The position numbers and the translations under genes were made by a program. Of a stretch of DNA of 64,000 nt, positions 1 to 9,552 are shown piece by piece. Source of the stretch: Schistocerca nitens. Taxonomy: Eukaryota; Arthropoda; Insecta; Orthoptera; Acrididae. Where the stretch lies: positions 358,589,234 to 358,653,233 of the forward strand of contig NC_064622.1 in assembly GCF_023898315.1 (NCBI RefSeq). Reading direction: 5' to 3'. Under the pieces are notes generated by a model, which was not told where the DNA came from, searched no databases, and worked only from the letters and a program-made list of their open reading frames with translations. Position 1 is the stretch's first letter, and the number at the start of each line of letters is the position of its first letter.

Positions 1-163
1 TTCAAAATTGTAGAGGGAGACCAAGAGATGAATACAGTAAGCAGATTCACAAGGATGTAGGTTGCAGTAGTTATTCATATATGAACAGGCTTGCACAGGA
101 TAGAGTAGCATGGAGAGCTGCTTTAGACCAGTCTTTGGACTGAAGACCACAATAACAACAGCT
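1..163 (+). mobile_element. 3' end fragment of an RTE-like LINE
   Basis: This is nearly the same sequence as 9385-9545, the C-terminal end of the RTE-like LINE at 7.5-9.55 kb. The shared part encodes the GRPRDEY/KQI.KDVG tail and ends in an ACAACA-type 3' tail. The left end runs off the window, so its true length is unknown. Only the last ~50 codons are visible, and no complete gene remains. Confidence 0.8.
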
Positions 164-164
164 G

Positions 165-440
165 GTCGGCATGGAAGAGGTCATTCAGCTTGAGACACCG
201 CATAATATTTTAGCTCTAATTCTAAGAATTTACAGGTGGATGTTAAGGATATTGTGCTTATATAGCTTGTGCTTTCGGACAGCTTCTAGGTCAGTGCTAA
301 TTAACTTGAAAATGGTGCCAAATAACAGATTTTTTCCTCAACAATTATTTCTCAGCACTACCTGCTCTGCAACACGCTTTTCAGACTGTCAGACTGTGTC
401 TGACGACACACTGCACAGTACAGTCCTCTGCTTTGTTATA
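165..440 (-). mobile_element. CR1-like LINE fragment, downstream half of a split copy
   Basis: Read on the minus strand, this continues the protein frame of the fragment at 1617-1810 once the Tc1-like element at 441-1616 and one TA are ignored (frame reads ..KKLCNRC then NKAEDC..). Its far end encodes a stretch close to NIMRCLKLNDLFHA. A matching stretch (NIMRFLEWNDLLHA) lies in the CR1-like copy at about 51.9-52.0 kb. It is the linker between endonuclease and RT and carries stops. The family is an inference from these internal matches. Confidence 0.6.
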
Positions 441-1616
441 CACTGAGGTGACAAAAATCATAGGATAGCAATATGCACGTATACAAATGGCGGTAGTATC
501 AATATACAAGGCATAAAGGGACAGTGCATTGGCAGAGCAGTCATTTGTACTTAGATGGTTCATGTGAAAAGGTTGAACTTTGAATGCGGAATGGTAGTTG
601 GAGCTACATGCATGGACATTCCATTTCAAAAACTGTAAGAGAATTCAATATTCTGAGATCCACAGTGTCAAGAGTGAGCCGAGAATACCAAAATTTGGGC
701 CTTATTTCCCACCACAGACAACTCAGCAGGTGAAAGTCTTCACTAATGCCTGAGAGCAGCACCAGTTGTGTCGAGTTGTCAGTGCTAACAGACTAGCAAA
801 ACTGTGTGAAATAATCACAGAAATCAGTGTGGTATGTATGATGAACGTATCCATTAGGGCAGTGTGGTGAAATTTGGCATTAATGGACCATGGTAGCAGA
901 TGACCGATTCAAGTGCCTTTGCTAACAGCACATCATCATCTGCAGCACCTCTCTTGGGCTAGTGGTCATATTGGTTGGACCATGGATGACGGGAAAACTG
1001 TGGCCTGGTCAGATGAGTCCATATTTTGGATGGTAAGAGCTGATGGTATGGTCTGACTGTGGTGCATACCCCACAAAGCCATTGACCAAGTTGTCAATAA
1101 GGCACTGTGCAAGCTGGGGGTGGCTCCACAATGGTGTGGGTTGTGTTCACTTGGAATGGACTGCGTCCTCTAGTCAGATAAACTGATCATTAACTGGAAA
1201 TGTTTATGTAGAACTACTTGGAGACTGTTTGCAGCCATTCATGGACTTCATGTTCCCAGACAATCACGGAATTATTACAGATAAAAATGCCTTGTCACCA
1301 GGCCACAATTGTTCGCAATTGGTTTGAAGAATGTTCCAGACAATTCGATCAAATGATTTGGCCACCAAGATCACCTGACATGAATCCCATTAAACATTTA
1401 TGTGATATAATTAAGTGGTCAGTTCATACACAAAATCCAGCACCGACAACACATTCACAATTACAGGTGACTATAGAAGCAGCATGTCTCGATTTTCTGC
1501 AGGGGACCTCCAACATCTTATAGAGTCCATGTCATCTTGAGCTGCTTCACAGTGCCAGGCAAAAGGATGCCCATTATGGTCATATGAGGTATTCCATGAC
1601 TTTTGTCACCTCAGAG
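441..1616 (+). mobile_element. Tc1-like DNA transposon, decayed
   Basis: The ends are inverted repeats (CACTGAGGTGACAAAAATCA at the left; CTCTGAGGTGACAAAAGTCA read from the right). Each is flanked by TA (439-440 and 1617-1618), the target of Tc1/mariner elements. Inside, plus-strand frames give transposase pieces: AWSDESIFW (second catalytic-Asp block) near 1000, and WPPRSPDMNPIKHL in the frame at 1218-1523, where the usual NPIEH glutamate appears as lysine. Multiple stops and frameshifts show that it makes no active transposase. It interrupts a CR1-like LINE. Confidence 0.85.
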
Positions 1617-1810
1617 TACACCTATTACACAGTTTCTTTGCAGTGACTGTATACCACCGAGTTCCGTGCCATCATGAAGTGTTCTACTAGTCACATATCT
1701 ATCAAGTGCATGGTCTACTATTCTTCTAAACCTAAGCCACAATTCTTCTACATGCTCCTCTCCTGAGCCATATGTTTTAAGTTCCTTATTAAGATGTGAC
1801 ACTGCTCCCT
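1617..1810 (-). mobile_element. CR1-like LINE fragment, upstream half of a split copy
   Basis: The minus-strand frame reads ELKTYGSGEEHVEELWLRFRR then DHALDRYV, followed after a one-base shift by WYTVTAKKLCNRC. This is the style of the spacer between endonuclease and reverse transcriptase in CR1-type LINEs. It stops exactly at the Tc1-like element and resumes at 440. The 5' end near 1810 is not sharply defined. Confidence 0.6.
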
Positions 1811-2064
1811 ATTTATATAGTTTGCTGAACATATAAATCATTCTGCTTGTTGTTTTTGCCCTTGTACTTTGTTATCACTATTATTTCAAATTCCTCACAG
1901 TAGTACAATGCATCCAGGATTATATTCTTTATTAAGAGAACATCATTGTTAAATTGAAGACACTTACAAACTTTCGCTAGGCAAATATTTGCAGACCAAT
2001 GACACTGTTATATATGAGACAATGAAAAGGACAAGCTCATTTACATTATGAGAATGTTTTCATC

Positions 2065-2330
2065 AATGATGATGATGAAGTCCCATACTCCTTGATAGAG
2101 CGTAGGGGATGATGCGGGAGACCCGCACCGCCGTACTAGGCAAGGTTCTAACGGAGGTGGTTTGCCATTGCCTTCCTCTGACCGTAATGGGGATGAATGC
2201 TGATGATGAAGACGACACAACTACACCCAGTCATCTCGATGCAGGTGAAAATCCCTGACCAGGCCAGGAATCGAACCCGGGACCCGTGCTCGGGAAGCAA
2301 GAATGCTACTGCGAGACCACAAGCTGTGGA
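2065..2330 (-). mobile_element. tRNA-derived SINE
   Basis: Read on the minus strand, it starts with a tRNA-like head containing a perfect B box (GGTTCGATTCC, complement of 2267-2277). A unique body follows, then a trinucleotide tail (ATGATGATG, near 2065-2078). Such elements are transcribed by RNA polymerase III from internal A and B boxes and moved by LINE machinery. The A box is less clear (around 2300-2320). I recognise the style, not a named family. Confidence 0.75.
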
Positions 2331-2334
2331 CTTT

Positions 2335-2790
2335 CAAAAATTAAAGCTACTTTTTATGATGTCGCAGAAATATAAAACCCAAAACCATCAATGATGTGAA
2401 TCAAGAAGTTAATGCAGACCTGAGGGAAATGGAAATAATGGAGGAAGAAATAGGAGAAAGAGAGAAGTTTAGAGTAACAGTAAAAAGTTGCAAGGACTTC
2501 CAGGGAAAAGGAAGAAAATGACAAAAAAGAAGAACACAATGTAGGGAAAGAATGGAAAAGGAGAAAAGAAAGAAGGCACATGTTTGTTTATTTGTCCTCA
2601 GTAGGCAAAACCAATAATAATAATAATTCTTTACGTTCAACAGCCTAGTTTAAATTTCAATTGGATGTCACTGTGTCAACATGCATGTTCCTTCTTACGT
2701 CAGTAAACATATTGGGGGAAAGGGGACCTTAGTCCAACATGGAATCTGGACCACATGTCTTTCCTGGTGAAATTTCACACAATGAGAGAT
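2335..2790. other. purine-rich stretch without a recognisable gene
   Basis: Bases 2410-2580 are strongly A/G-rich on the plus strand and give open but low-complexity frames on both strands. I see no domain. A degenerate remnant of LINE spacer is possible but not supportable. Confidence 0.4.
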
Positions 2791-2794
2791 GAAA

Positions 2795-2905
2795 GTTAGG
2801 TTTAGGCAGACTGAAATATTCCGTGGTTCAACCTGGATTCAATCCCATGATCTTATGGTTTCCAAGAACACCCTCTATGACTAAACCGCCACACCAAACA
2901 TGATA
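2795..2905 (-). repeat. tRNA-like SINE remnant
   Basis: The minus strand holds a tRNA-like pair: an A-box-like TTTAGTCATAGAGGG near 2875-2890 and a B-box-like GGGATTGAATCC near 2832-2845, spaced as in a tRNA. The body is too worn to name. Low to moderate confidence. Confidence 0.45.
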
Positions 2906-3055
2906 GGCATTGCTAGATGACTATAATATGGACAATTTTTCATTTCTGGTGCATAGCATTTATTGAAACTGTGGCTTGCAATGGTGTTGGTTAGATGAGT
3001 TTAATACAGTGGTCTGAACATTAAGACAAAGAACAATTTTGTATATGCAATTATA

Positions 3056-3925
3056 CAAGGTGTTGAAAAATTTAACTCCCAAAATTGCACATATGATGAT
3101 GGGAACATTAATAAATACATTTTGTCTAACAACCAGATGGCAGAAATGCATGTCGTGCAAGTAAGAAACATCTAGGACATCTGGGATGTGACTGAGATTA
3201 AAATAATATTAAATATGTTTACCTTTTATTGTTCTGAACAACTTTACAATAAATGTTCAAAATGAGCACCATTACCTTCAGTACAGCACTGGTATTGATG
3301 CAGTAGGATGTCCCATGTTTGACAGACAACGTGTGGTGTGTTTCTATGTTGGAATAATCCTTGACACTAATTTTTCCTCTGAGTTGTACAGGTCCTCCCC
3401 AGCCAATCCATCACAGTCAAAACTTTGTAAATGTACATGTAAACATACATATATATGTACATTCAACCATGTAATGTACATGCTGCATGTACTGGATGTG
3501 CAGAGTGCATCGAGGTCCTTTCATGCTTGAACCACATCCTCCCTCTGGTATGTAGGGGTACCTCCTCCAATAATGTTGACACATGCTTTTGCAAGAACAA
3601 TCTGTACACTGGCCACTTGAGTTGAGAGGCAACTTGTAGGGCCCATGCAAGTTGTTGCCCATGATACCATCTCACATGTTTACTGCAAATAGTCTCTCAT
3701 GGCATTGCATAACTGTTGTACATAAGTTTTTATCCACCCATACATGTCAGTTGTGACAGTTGCACATCCCTTCTGAGTAAAGTGAACCACTTCATAAACA
3801 GAACAATTTCAGGAAATTGAGGACCTCCATTAACTTGTTGCAGAAACCAGAATACAAACTCAAAATGAGGCGTATAATCTCCTGGTCCCATGGCCTACAT
3901 TTGGTAGGACAAAAAGGATGAACCA
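3056..3925 (-). mobile_element. mariner-like transposon remnant
   Basis: The minus-strand frame at 3463-3675 encodes VASQLKWPVYRLFLQKHVST then LLEEVPLHTRGRMW. This matches the catalytic-core style of a Tc1/mariner subgroup (a LTGxxYRxFL..LPxLLExVPLxxR block). Another frame near 3240-3310 ends in QCCTEGNGAHFEHLL, the typical (Q)xxGGHFEHLL terminus of the same subgroup. The left end begins AAGGTGTTGAAAAATTTAAC, a plausible terminal repeat. The right end was not found. Many stops and an AT-rich insertion near 3425-3480 show it is dead. Confidence 0.7.
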
Positions 3926-4029
3926 GCTGCTCACGCAATATGTTCCATACTAATTATGGTGAACACAAGACTCAGCAGCAATTGCTCTCATCCTTGCCTC
4001 AGACCACCAGTTTTCATAGAGTAACAGCA

Positions 4030-4495
4030 CATCTTTCTCAAAGGCAGGTGTACCTTCTGTCCAAAGCCTGCTTTCATTACGATGCTCTGAGCAAAAAATG
4101 TGCAAATTTAGAGAAGCAACTGCCTCTTAAAGATTGCTGTCATCTGAGCAATTCAAATACAAACAGTGACAAGGCACCAACCTAGAAATAGAGCAAAAAC
4201 TGAAAGTGCAAACATATTAAATGTCACAAATAAATTTGCTGCTCTTGAGCTTGAAGAAAAATGCAGCAAAATGAAAAATGATAAAAATGTTTTTCGTTGC
4301 CAGAAGTGAACAACAGATTGAAAACACATGAAACAAGCGATACCATTATTGATACTGCAAATATCTCAATGAAAAATGACCCAAACAAACACAGAACATA
4401 TACAAATATATATGAATGGTCACAGGTTTGTTTAATCCATGGGAGAGTGTCATAGAGATACTGAAGGAACTGAACTGGCAGACTCTTGAAGACAG
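4030..4495 (+). pseudogene. LINE ORF1 fragment (coiled-coil/linker part)
   Basis: The frame around 4060-4150 encodes a short heptad-rich piece (ALSKKCANLEKQLPL). About 80 bases on, another frame gives SANILNVTNKFAALELEEK. The same order, coiled coil then a (V)xNKFxxL linker, occurs in the ORF1 at 11379-12404. The SGNH half of this gene is at 5768-6216, beyond a CR1 tail and a mariner element. Assignment is by this order and is an inference. Confidence 0.45.
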
Positions 4496-4790
4496 ACATA
4501 AACTATCTTGATAAAACCTATCAACAAAGTTACAAGAACCAGCTTTAAATGAGTACTCTAGGGATATACTACAGTGCCCTACATATTACTCACACAGTGA
4601 TGATAAAATCAGAATAATTACTGCATTCAAAGAGGCATTCTAACAATTATTCTTCCCACACTGTATAGGTGAATGGAACAGACGAAACCCTAATAACTGT
4701 TACAATGGGACGTACCCTCTGCCATGCACCTCACGGTGGTTTGCAGAGTATGGATATAGATGAAGATGCAGATAATAGGTGTAGATGAAA
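4496..4790 (+). mobile_element. CR1-like LINE 3'-terminal fragment
   Basis: Its end (GGTGGTTTGCAGAGTATGGA followed by GAT/GTAGAT-type repeats) matches the 3' terminus of the CR1-like LINE at 44958-46316. The left part (4510-4600: CAACAAAGTTACAAGAACCA) matches the fragment at 50200-50330. It is a 5'-truncated LINE insertion of about 300 bp containing only the last codons and 3' UTR. Confidence 0.75.
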
Positions 4791-4834
4791 ATGAACTATG
4801 CACTGCGAAAAAGAAAGAAACAAAAATAAACGTA

Positions 4835-5763
4835 TGAGGTGCTATCCAAAATTTTCGGGATTGGTGCTGCCATCTGTAGAAAACGTGACCTGTGGACTAA
4901 TGTTCACCATCACCCTTGAAGTAATTGCCATCCCCACGTACACACTGGTCCCAGCACTTCTGCCACTGGTCAAATGTTTTCTGGAAGTCCTGTTCTTTGA
5001 GGGTGTTTATCACCGCCAGCGATGCTTCTTGAATCCTCTCTAGAGTGTCGAATTGACGGCCTTTCAACTTGAGTTTCAGTTTTGGGAGTAGCATGAAGTC
5101 GCAAGGTGCCAAATCTGACAAGTATGGTGGGTGGGGTATACCCACCATGTTGTTTTTTACCAAAAAGGTCCTGGTGAGCAAGGACGTGTGACAGGGCACT
5201 TTGTAGTGATGCAGCAGCCAGTTCCTTTGACGCCAAATTTCGGGCCATCGTTGCTGCACGTTTTCATGGAGCCATCACAAAACGTTGAAGTAGTATGTGG
5301 AATTCGCTGTTTGGTTGGGTGGGATGAATTCTTTGTGCACAATTGCCTAGATATCAAAGAAAACAATGATCATGCTCTTCATTTGGCTCTGCACCTGTCT
5401 CACTTTTTTGGGTCTTGGAGAGCCCGGGCTCTTCCACTGGCACGATTGTTGATTTGTCTCTTGGTCATAACCATGAATCCAGCTGAATCACTGCAAAGGT
5501 CTCTGTAGCACTTTTCCCAAGATTCGCACAGAATTTGATACACACGCGCTGTTCTGTTCGCAGATCCATCGTAAAATTGCCACACACCAAACACAGAGTA
5601 TTACGGAAATCACTGTGGACACGCAACGCATCCTCCCAGCTGAACGCCACTCTGCACACTGACTCATCAGATATGCAGCTCTCGCCACGTAGCGATGCAA
5701 AGATCTACTACTCCTACTTTCCGGATGGCAGCAGCAGTCCCGAAAATTTTGGATTCTGCCTCG
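4835..5763 (-). mobile_element. mariner transposon, internally deleted
   Basis: The terminal inverted repeats share CCAAAATTTTCGGGA and flank with TA on both sides (4833-4834, 5764-5765). The minus-strand frame at 4897-5259 encodes the mariner catalytic C-terminus: HxxxxCHTSLLTR (usual NAPAHTS), PPYLSDLAPCDFMLLPKLK (the SPDLAPCDFxLFPxLK block of mariners) and the C-terminal FDQWQKCWDQCV. Upstream frames carry N-terminal pieces (KFCANLGKSATETF) and TKQR..MARNLAS core pieces in other frames. About 930 bp against the usual ~1.3 kb, it has lost the segment between the HTH start and the first catalytic block. Confidence 0.85.
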
Positions 5764-5767
5764 TATA

Positions 5768-6216
5768 TAGAGACAATAATGCAAAAGGACTTTCTCAGGT
5801 ACTTAACATCAGTAGTAATTCATTGGCAGTAAGAGGTATGATTAACCAGGTGCCAATTTCAAAAAGGTGATGAGAAATATCGTGAAAAATGACTACACTG
5901 AACAGGATGGAGTAATGACTTGTGCTGGAGCAAGTAACATTTACAAAAATAGAGCCTTAACCACGTTTAAACAGTTCTTGAGACTTCTGTTACTTCTCAC
6001 TAATACAAATATCATACTCGGAAATTTCAGCCACAGACATGACCTACCAGAATGCTCACCTATGCACACCGAAATTCACAGAATAAATGAACACCTAAAA
6101 AACATATGTAAGTTGTCCAGTAATGTCAAACTAATAGAATTCAATTCACTTCATAAAGTATGTTTTGTCAGACATGGACTTCACTTGAATAGTAAAGGAA
6201 GTGTATGTTAGGAAAG
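5768..6216 (+). pseudogene. LINE ORF1 remnant with SGNH/GDSL-like domain
   Basis: The frame 5867-6211 contains GNFSHRHDLPECSPMHTEI and ends VRHGLHLNSKGS. The order is the same as in the ORF1 at 11379-12404 (SVLRRHDRPHLNSSV ... DYTRHGLHLNRKGKGK), which puts a conserved RHD and a C-terminal H-LHLN block in an SGNH-hydrolase-like fold. Just upstream (5800-5860) another frame reads GLSQVLNISSNSLAVRGMI, the usual preceding segment. Start and N-terminal half are displaced to 4030-4495 by insertions. It is a pseudogene. Confidence 0.65.
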
Positions 6217-6219
6217 TTG

Positions 6220-6960
6220 TAAGTGAAGCAATGAAAAGTAAGTCCCAGAAGAGAGTCAGTGAACTTGGGTGATGTGAACCATATACAAGTAGCCCAGATG
6301 CAAAATCTGCTCCTGCATGATAAGCAAAACTGATATAATCACGAAAAACTCAATGCATCCAAACTATTAAAGTTACAGACTTCATTCTTTTCTAAAAATA
6401 AGTAAAAAAATAATTAATTACACAGTATTAATAGCTGAAATCTGTGATTATGTTCTATACATTAAAATCTTAACTCAAATATTGACTTAGCAGTTTCTTC
6501 ACTTGATTTACGCAGTTAGCAGGTTTTGCATATGTATTGATCCAATTACAAAACAAACTTTTGTTTGCAAAACCCACTATTCGGTGATATGTTAGAAGTG
6601 ACAGAAAGGTGGAATTTAATCATTGCGAATGTAAACAGGATATGTTTTATTTGAAAGAGAAGTCTGAAAATTCTACAAAGATGGAATATAAAAATATGAA
6701 GGTGACATTATTGTACCAGGAAGAACTTACTTTCTTGATGTCAAAAAGAGAACAGAGATGAAAGTTTAACATTAGGTTTCTTTTAAAAAAATACACCATC
6801 AAGTTTTTGACGTCACGAGATATTGTAGAAAATAAAATAAGCTCCAAATTGCATCTTTGTAAAACATCAAAAAATTTTAGAAAATAATAAAATTGAAGGA
6901 AAAGTTGCATCTTAATTAAAACAGTGACAAAAAATTCTGGAAAATGAAACTGGGTGAAAA
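6220..6960. other. AT-rich stretch, no gene seen
   Basis: I see no domain, RNA gene or repeat structure here. The open frame on the minus strand (6647-6910) is rich in Phe/Leu from A/T bias and looks random. Confidence 0.5.
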
Positions 6961-7050
6961 ATGCTTTTAAATGACATCGACCTCAACACTGCCCATCAAC
7001 TCAAAATCACTTCTGGCATCTTAAGATGGTTGGCAGTGGCAGGAGTGACT

Positions 7051-7326
7051 CTAGGGAGTGCCTTCCTGCTCATCTAACATCTCAGTGAAGAGTCTGAGTT
7101 TGTCATTGGTCACCCAGTCTCCACCAAAGCAGAGCTCCAAAACCTTTTTGATGTCTCCGAGTACGGCTTCTGAAAGTTCTGTACCCGCTGTGATTGGTGT
7201 TTGGCCATTTCCCTTGCTGAAATTTTTTCCCCTCTTCAGGATGTTCTTCCCGTCTCCAACTTCAGAGTTGTAGAACAGCTCTCCATGAACTAGACAAATC
7301 CTCTTGTTTTTGCTTTTTGTGAACAT
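7051..7326 (-). CDS. unrecognised open frame next to a poly(T) tract
   Basis: A 91-codon ATG-initiated frame with protein-like composition (LSEAVLGDIKKVLELCFGGD; charged, no low complexity). It sits in an otherwise AT-rich region and its reading frame begins 6 bases left of the 42-base T tract. I do not recognise a family. It may be an exon-like piece or part of an older element cut by the LINE at 7525-9552. Minus-strand frames at 9560-9740, on the other side of that LINE, have a similar lysine-rich character. No signal peptide or membrane segment is visible. Confidence 0.35.
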   Translation of the reverse strand: MFTKSKNKRICLVHGELFYNSEVGDGKNILKRGKNFSKGNGQTPITAGTELSEAVLGDIKKVLELCFGGDWVTNDKLRLFTEMLDEQEGTP

Positions 7327-7330
7327 AGGT

Positions 7331-7331
<1 letters not shown>

Positions 7332-7373
<42 letters not shown>
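7332..7373. repeat. 42-base T homopolymer
   Basis: This is an uninterrupted T run. On the minus strand it would be a poly(A) tail for a retrotransposed sequence lying at 7374-7500, but no such element is recognised there. Confidence 0.95.
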
Positions 7374-7378
<5 letters not shown>

Positions 7379-7499
7379 TGGAAATGCCAGTTACCAGTAA
7401 CTTTCACTAATCCTTTCATAACAATTAATGGCAACACACTATTCATTGCATAACACAGCTTTAAAAATATTTTTCGTGTTCCTATCTTTCTGACATTCC

Positions 7500-7542
7500 A
7501 TTTCTTTCCCCCACTCCATTGACAGGAATGGGGGAAAGAAAT
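7500..7542. repeat. perfect 14-bp hairpin at LINE junction
   Basis: The arms TTTCTTTCCCCCA (7501-7513) and TGGGGGAAAGAAA (7529-7541), plus one more pair, can fold with a 15-base loop. The right arm lies at the 5' truncation point of the RTE-like LINE. Confidence 0.8.
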
Positions 7543-9552
7543 ACAGTAGAAGAAGAATGGGTAGCTTTGAGGGATGAATAGTGAAGGCAGCAGAGGATCA
7601 AGTACATAAAAAGAAGAGGGCTAGTAGAAATCCTTGGGTAACAGATGAAATATTGAATTTAACTGATGAAAGGAGAAAATATAAAAATACAGTAAATGAA
7701 GCAGGCAAAAAGGAATACAAACGTCTCAAAAATGAGATCGACAGGAAGTGCAAAATGGCTAAGCAGGCATGGCCAGAGGACAAATGTAAGCATGTAGAGG
7801 CTTATCTTACTAGGGGGTAAGATAGATACTGCCTACAGGAAAATTAAAGAGACCTTTGGAGAGAAGAGAACCACTTGTATGAACATCAAGAGCTCAGATG
7901 GAAACCCAGTTGTAAGCAAAGAAGGGAAAGCAGAAAGGTGGAAGGAGTATATAGAGGGTCTATACAAGGGCGATGTAAATGAGGACAATATTATGGAAAT
8001 GGAAGAGGATGTAGATGAAGATGAAATGGGAAACACGATACTGCGTGAAGAGTTTGACAGAGCACTGAAAGACCTGAGTCGAAACAAGGCCCCCGGAGTA
8101 GACAACATTCCATTGGAACTACTGACGGCCTTGGGAGAGCCAGTCCTGACAAAACTCTACCATCTGGTGAGCAAGATGTATCAGACAGGTGAAATACCCT
8201 CAGACTTCAAGAAGAATATAATAATTCCAATCCCAAAGAATGCAGGTGTTGACAGATGTGAAAATTACTGAACAATCAGTTTAATAAGCCACAGCTGCAA
8301 AATACTAACGCGAATTCTTTACAGATGAATGGAAAAACTAGTAGAAGCCGACCTCGGGGAAGATCAGTTTGGATTCCATAGAAATACTGGAACACGTGAG
8401 GCAATACTGACCTTACGACTTATCTTAGAAGAAAGATTAAGGAAAGGCAAACCTACGTTTCTAGCATTTGTAGGCTTAGAGAAAGCTTTTGACAATGTTG
8501 ACTGGAATACTTTCTTTCAAATTCTAAAGGTGGCAGGGGTAAAATACAGGGAGCGAAAGGCTATTTACAATTTGTACAGAAACCAGATGACAGTTATAAG
8601 AGTCGAGGGACATGAAAGGGAAGCAGTTGTTGGGAAGGGAGTAAGACGGGGTTGTAGCCTCTCCCCGATTTTATTCAATCTGTATATTGAGCAAGCAGTA
8701 AAGGAAACAAAAGAAAAATTCGGAGTAGGTATTAAAATCCATGGAGAAAAAAAAAAAAACTTTGAGGTCCGCCGATGAGATTGCAATTCTGTCAGAGACA
8801 GCAAAGGACTTGGAAGAGCAGTTGAATGGAATGGATAGCGTCTTGAAAGGAGGATATAAGATGAACATCAACAAAAGATAAACGAGGATAATGGAATGTA
8901 GTCGAATTAAGTTGGGTGATTCTGAGGGAATTAGATTAGGAAATGATACACTTAAAGTAGTAAAGGAGTTTTGCTATTTGGGGAGCAAAATAACTGATGA
9001 TGGTCGAAGTAGAGAGGATATTAAATGTAGACTGGCAATGGCAAGAAAAGCGTTTCTGAAGAAGAGAAATTTGTTAACATCGAGTATAGATTTAAGTGTC
9101 AGGAAGTCGTTTCTGAAAGTATTTGTATGGAGTGTAGCCATGTATGGAAGTGAAACATGGACGATAAATAGTTTGGACAAGAAGAGAATAAAAGCTTTTG
9201 AAATGTTGTGCTACAGAAGAATGCTGAAGATTAGATGGGTAGATCACATAACTAATGAGGAAGTATTGAATAGGATTGGGGAGAAGAGAAGTTTGTGGCA
9301 CAACTTGACCAGAAGAAGGGATCAGTTGGTAGGACATGTTCTGAGGCATCAAGGGATCAACAATTTAGTGTTGGAGGGCAGCGTGGAGGGTAAAAATCGT
9401 AGAGGGAGACCAAGAGATGAATACACTAAGCAGATTCAGAAGGATGTAGGTTGCAGTAGGTACTGGGAGATGAAGAAGCTTGCACAGGATAGAGTAGCAT
9501 GGAGAGCTGCATCAAACCAGTCTCAGGACTGAAGACCACAACAACAACAACA
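7525..9552 (+). mobile_element. RTE-like LINE, 5' truncated and inactive
   Basis: A 2-kb LINE copy lacking the endonuclease, ending in ACCACAACAACAACAAC. Its RT resembles the RTE-type 'endonuclease-reverse transcriptase' proteins common in arthropods; clade placement is by eye. The last 160 bases are repeated at 1-163, so the family has at least two copies here. It inserted into sequence of unknown origin. Confidence 0.85.
7581..9532 (+). pseudogene. RTE-like reverse transcriptase, broken
   Basis: The protein runs through frames 7581-7820 (linker), 7879-8271 (fingers: NKAPGVDNIPLELL, IIPIPK), 8329-8778 (palm) and 8891-9532 (thumb and C-terminal WSVAMYGSETWTI, GRPRDEY). Lesions are a frameshift near 7815, stops at 8269 and 8326, a frameshift in the A-run at 8748-8760 and a stop near 8879. 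Catalytic residues are also lost: motif A reads FVGLEKAFD, where the first Asp of the usual D-LEKAFD is Gly; the FADD box appears as SADE (about 8769-8780). GCSLSPILFNLYIEQA marks motif B'. It therefore cannot make active RT. Confidence 0.9.

Noticed and set aside
2354-2640. Minus-strand frames rich in Phe/Ser/Leu
   Set aside because: Shadow of the A/G-rich plus strand; no domain.
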